In this document: positions 62,604 through 64,000 of the stretch, one piece after another
How positions within the stretch are numbered: position 1 is the stretch's first letter
Layout of the letters: the number at the start of each line of letters is the position of its first letter
Assembly: GCF_000271665.2 (NCBI RefSeq)
Contig: NZ_CP010978.1
Span: forward strand, 2,078,501 to 2,142,500
From: Pelosinus fermentans JBW45
Lineage (GTDB): Bacteria; Bacillota; Negativicutes; DSM-13327
Reading direction: 5' to 3'
DNA: 64,000 nucleotides
Made by a program: the position numbers and the translations under genes
The notes under the pieces: generated by a model
Seen by the model: the letters and a program-made list of their open reading frames with translations, nothing else
What the model was told of the DNA's origin: nothing
Databases searched by the model: none

Positions 62604-63776
62604 ATGAATGTTCTTCAATTTAAGGACAGATTTCACAAAGAATATGGAAGCAGTAACAATCAGCCAATACATTGCTTTTTCTCACCTGGTAGAGTTAACT
62701 TAATCGGTGAACACATTGATTATAATGGCGGTTATGTATTTCCAGCAGCCTTATCTTTAGGGATTTATGGTGCAATACGCTTTCGCTCAGACAACCTAAT
62801 TCAGTTGAAATCTGCCAATACAGAGCCGATTGTTTCTGTAGATCTAAAGCAGCCCATTGTATTTAACGAAAAAGATCGTTGGGCTAATTATCCCAAAGGC
62901 GTAATAAAACATTTGCTGGATGATGGATGTTTGCTAAAAGGCTGTGACATTTTGTTTTCAGGTAATCTTCCTGATGGAGCAGGTCTTTCCTCCTCGGCAG
63001 CTCTCTTAGTTTTAGTAACCTTCATGTTACGTTATGTTGGCGGAGAAACCAATATGGATAGGGTTGGATTGGCTAAGTTCTGCCAGCAGGTAGAAAATCA
63101 ATTCATGGGAGTTAATTGTGGAATTATGGATCAATTTTCAGTGGCGATGGGAAGGCAAGACCATGCCATATTATTGGATTGTGATACCTTACAATATAAA
63201 TATACTCCTTTTGTATTAGGAGAATATAGTTTAGTCATTATGAATACCAATAAGAAACGAGAATTAGCAGATTCGAAATATAATCAACGCCGAGGCGAAT
63301 GCGAAGCAGTATTAGGGATTATACGAGAGCAGCGTCAAGTGGCGAGTCTTTGCCAAGTATCTTTTGAGGATGTAGAAGAATATGTGAAAGATGATGTATT
63401 GCAGCGTAGAGCGCGTCATGTTATTTCGGAAAGCCGTCGAGTCTTATTAGCCGTTGAGCTTCTGGGCCAAGGGGATCTTACGGGTTTTGCTAATCTTATG
63501 ACTCAGTCTCATATATCTTTAAAGAATGATTATGAAGTAACAGGTTTAGAACTAGATACGATGGTTGAATGTGCCATTAAGAGGACTGAGTGTATTGGTG
63601 CACGTATGACAGGAGCTGGATTTGGCGGTTGTGCTATTGCGTTGGTTGCAACGGATCAATTAGAATTATTCACTGTGGCAGTAAGCCAGGAATATGAACA
63701 AAAGACAGGTTTGAAACCAGACTTTTATGTTGCAAGAATTTCAGATGGTGTAAAAGCCATTGACTGCTCCAGCTAA
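62604..63776 (+). CDS. galK: galactokinase
   Basis: This 390-residue GHMP kinase has the galactokinase signature GRVNLIGEHIDYNGG, the ATP loop GAGLSSSAALLV and the C-terminal GAGFGGCAIAL. It phosphorylates galactose at C1. No galT, galE or galM is visible up to the window end. SD GGAGGG precedes the ATG. The final 224 bp (63777-64000) show no recognisable gene. Confidence 0.95.
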   Translation: MNVLQFKDRFHKEYGSSNNQPIHCFFSPGRVNLIGEHIDYNGGYVFPAALSLGIYGAIRFRSDNLIQLKSANTEPIVSVDLKQPIVFNEKDRWANYPKGVIKHLLDDGCLLKGCDILFSGNLPDGAGLSSSAALLVLVTFMLRYVGGETNMDRVGLAKFCQQVENQFMGVNCGIMDQFSVAMGRQDHAILLDCDTLQYKYTPFVLGEYSLVIMNTNKKRELADSKYNQRRGECEAVLGIIREQRQVASLCQVSFEDVEEYVKDDVLQRRARHVISESRRVLLAVELLGQGDLTGFANLMTQSHISLKNDYEVTGLELDTMVECAIKRTECIGARMTGAGFGGCAIALVATDQLELFTVAVSQEYEQKTGLKPDFYVARISDGVKAIDCSS

Positions 63777-64000
63777 AAGATTGGATATTATAATGATTAC
63801 GCAAAGAATTTTGAATATTTCTAATTATGAAAAAATATTGCGGATGATAATAGCAGGAAGTTGTATAAATATTAAATCCAGGGAAGTGTTGGCATATAAT
63901 CTGAAATGATTTTTAGATATTGTGCTACATTCTTGGGTCCAGAAGAATTTTAATGGTGTGCGCCACTAAAGGGTAGGGGATAGAGTGGAAAATGTTATGG

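Noticed and set aside
1-64000. CRISPR arrays, tRNA, rRNA or prophage genes
   Set aside because: No regularly spaced repeats, cloverleaf genes, rRNA motifs or phage genes were recognised.

Overview
The window is low-GC DNA with Shine-Dalgarno-led genes. It carries Firmicutes-type RNA regulators (a T-box and a lysine riboswitch) beside genes such as lgt, tlpA/ccdA, sdaAB/sdaAA and a type II citrate lyase. The gene content best fits a diderm Firmicute of the Negativicutes (Pelosinus/Sporomusa-like). This is an inference from gene content; there is no rRNA in the window.

Layout. (1) 1-5.6 kb: 3' end of an acylating aldehyde dehydrogenase, an aconitase-superfamily hydratase, NADP-isocitrate dehydrogenase and malic enzyme. 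(2) 5.8-9.6 kb, minus strand: LacI regulator, organic-acid MFS permease, LysR regulator. (3) 9.8-24.6 kb, plus strand: an unusual catabolic region. It holds an HMG-CoA-lyase-like enzyme, a Zn alcohol dehydrogenase, a ThDP enzyme, a TIM-barrel isomerase and an acylating aldehyde dehydrogenase whose last ~570 bp are duplicated at the window start. These are followed by two more MFS permeases, a CoA-transferase, a second HMG-CoA-lyase-like enzyme and citDEF. (4) 24.9-37.4 kb: aromatic amino-acid block with aroD, aroK, aroF-aroC and trpDFCBAEG-pheA. (5) 37.4-50.3 kb: acetyltransferase, HIT-fold protein, LysR/MFS pair, ECF sigma factor, small metal-binding proteins, hemerythrin, a lysine-riboswitch permease, a sensor kinase and RNase J. 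(6) 50.3-52.1 kb: an intact IS3-family (IS150-like) element. (7) 52.2-64 kb: glcDF-type oxidase, NarL-type regulator, serine dehydratase, RidA, Lgt, TlpA/CcdA, a REC-PP2C phosphatase, an aldo/keto reductase pseudogene and galK.

Most notable signals. Two short ORFs very rich in Phe/Tyr/Trp precede aroK and aroF-aroC. Each has a consensus promoter, an SD, a downstream intrinsic terminator and a competing antiterminator pairing, so they look like leader-peptide attenuators, with a decayed third copy near 17.2 kb. The trp operon between them uses a Trp T-box, so one pathway is controlled by two attenuation chemistries. Three promoters (before the first lyase gene, citD and aroD) share one TTATCGATTGAA-N-TAAAATTTA architecture with a LysR-type ATC-N9-GAT box, which suggests one regulon joining the lyase cluster, citrate lyase and dehydroquinate dehydratase. 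Two genes (trpF and a NarL-type regulator) appear to start at AUU.
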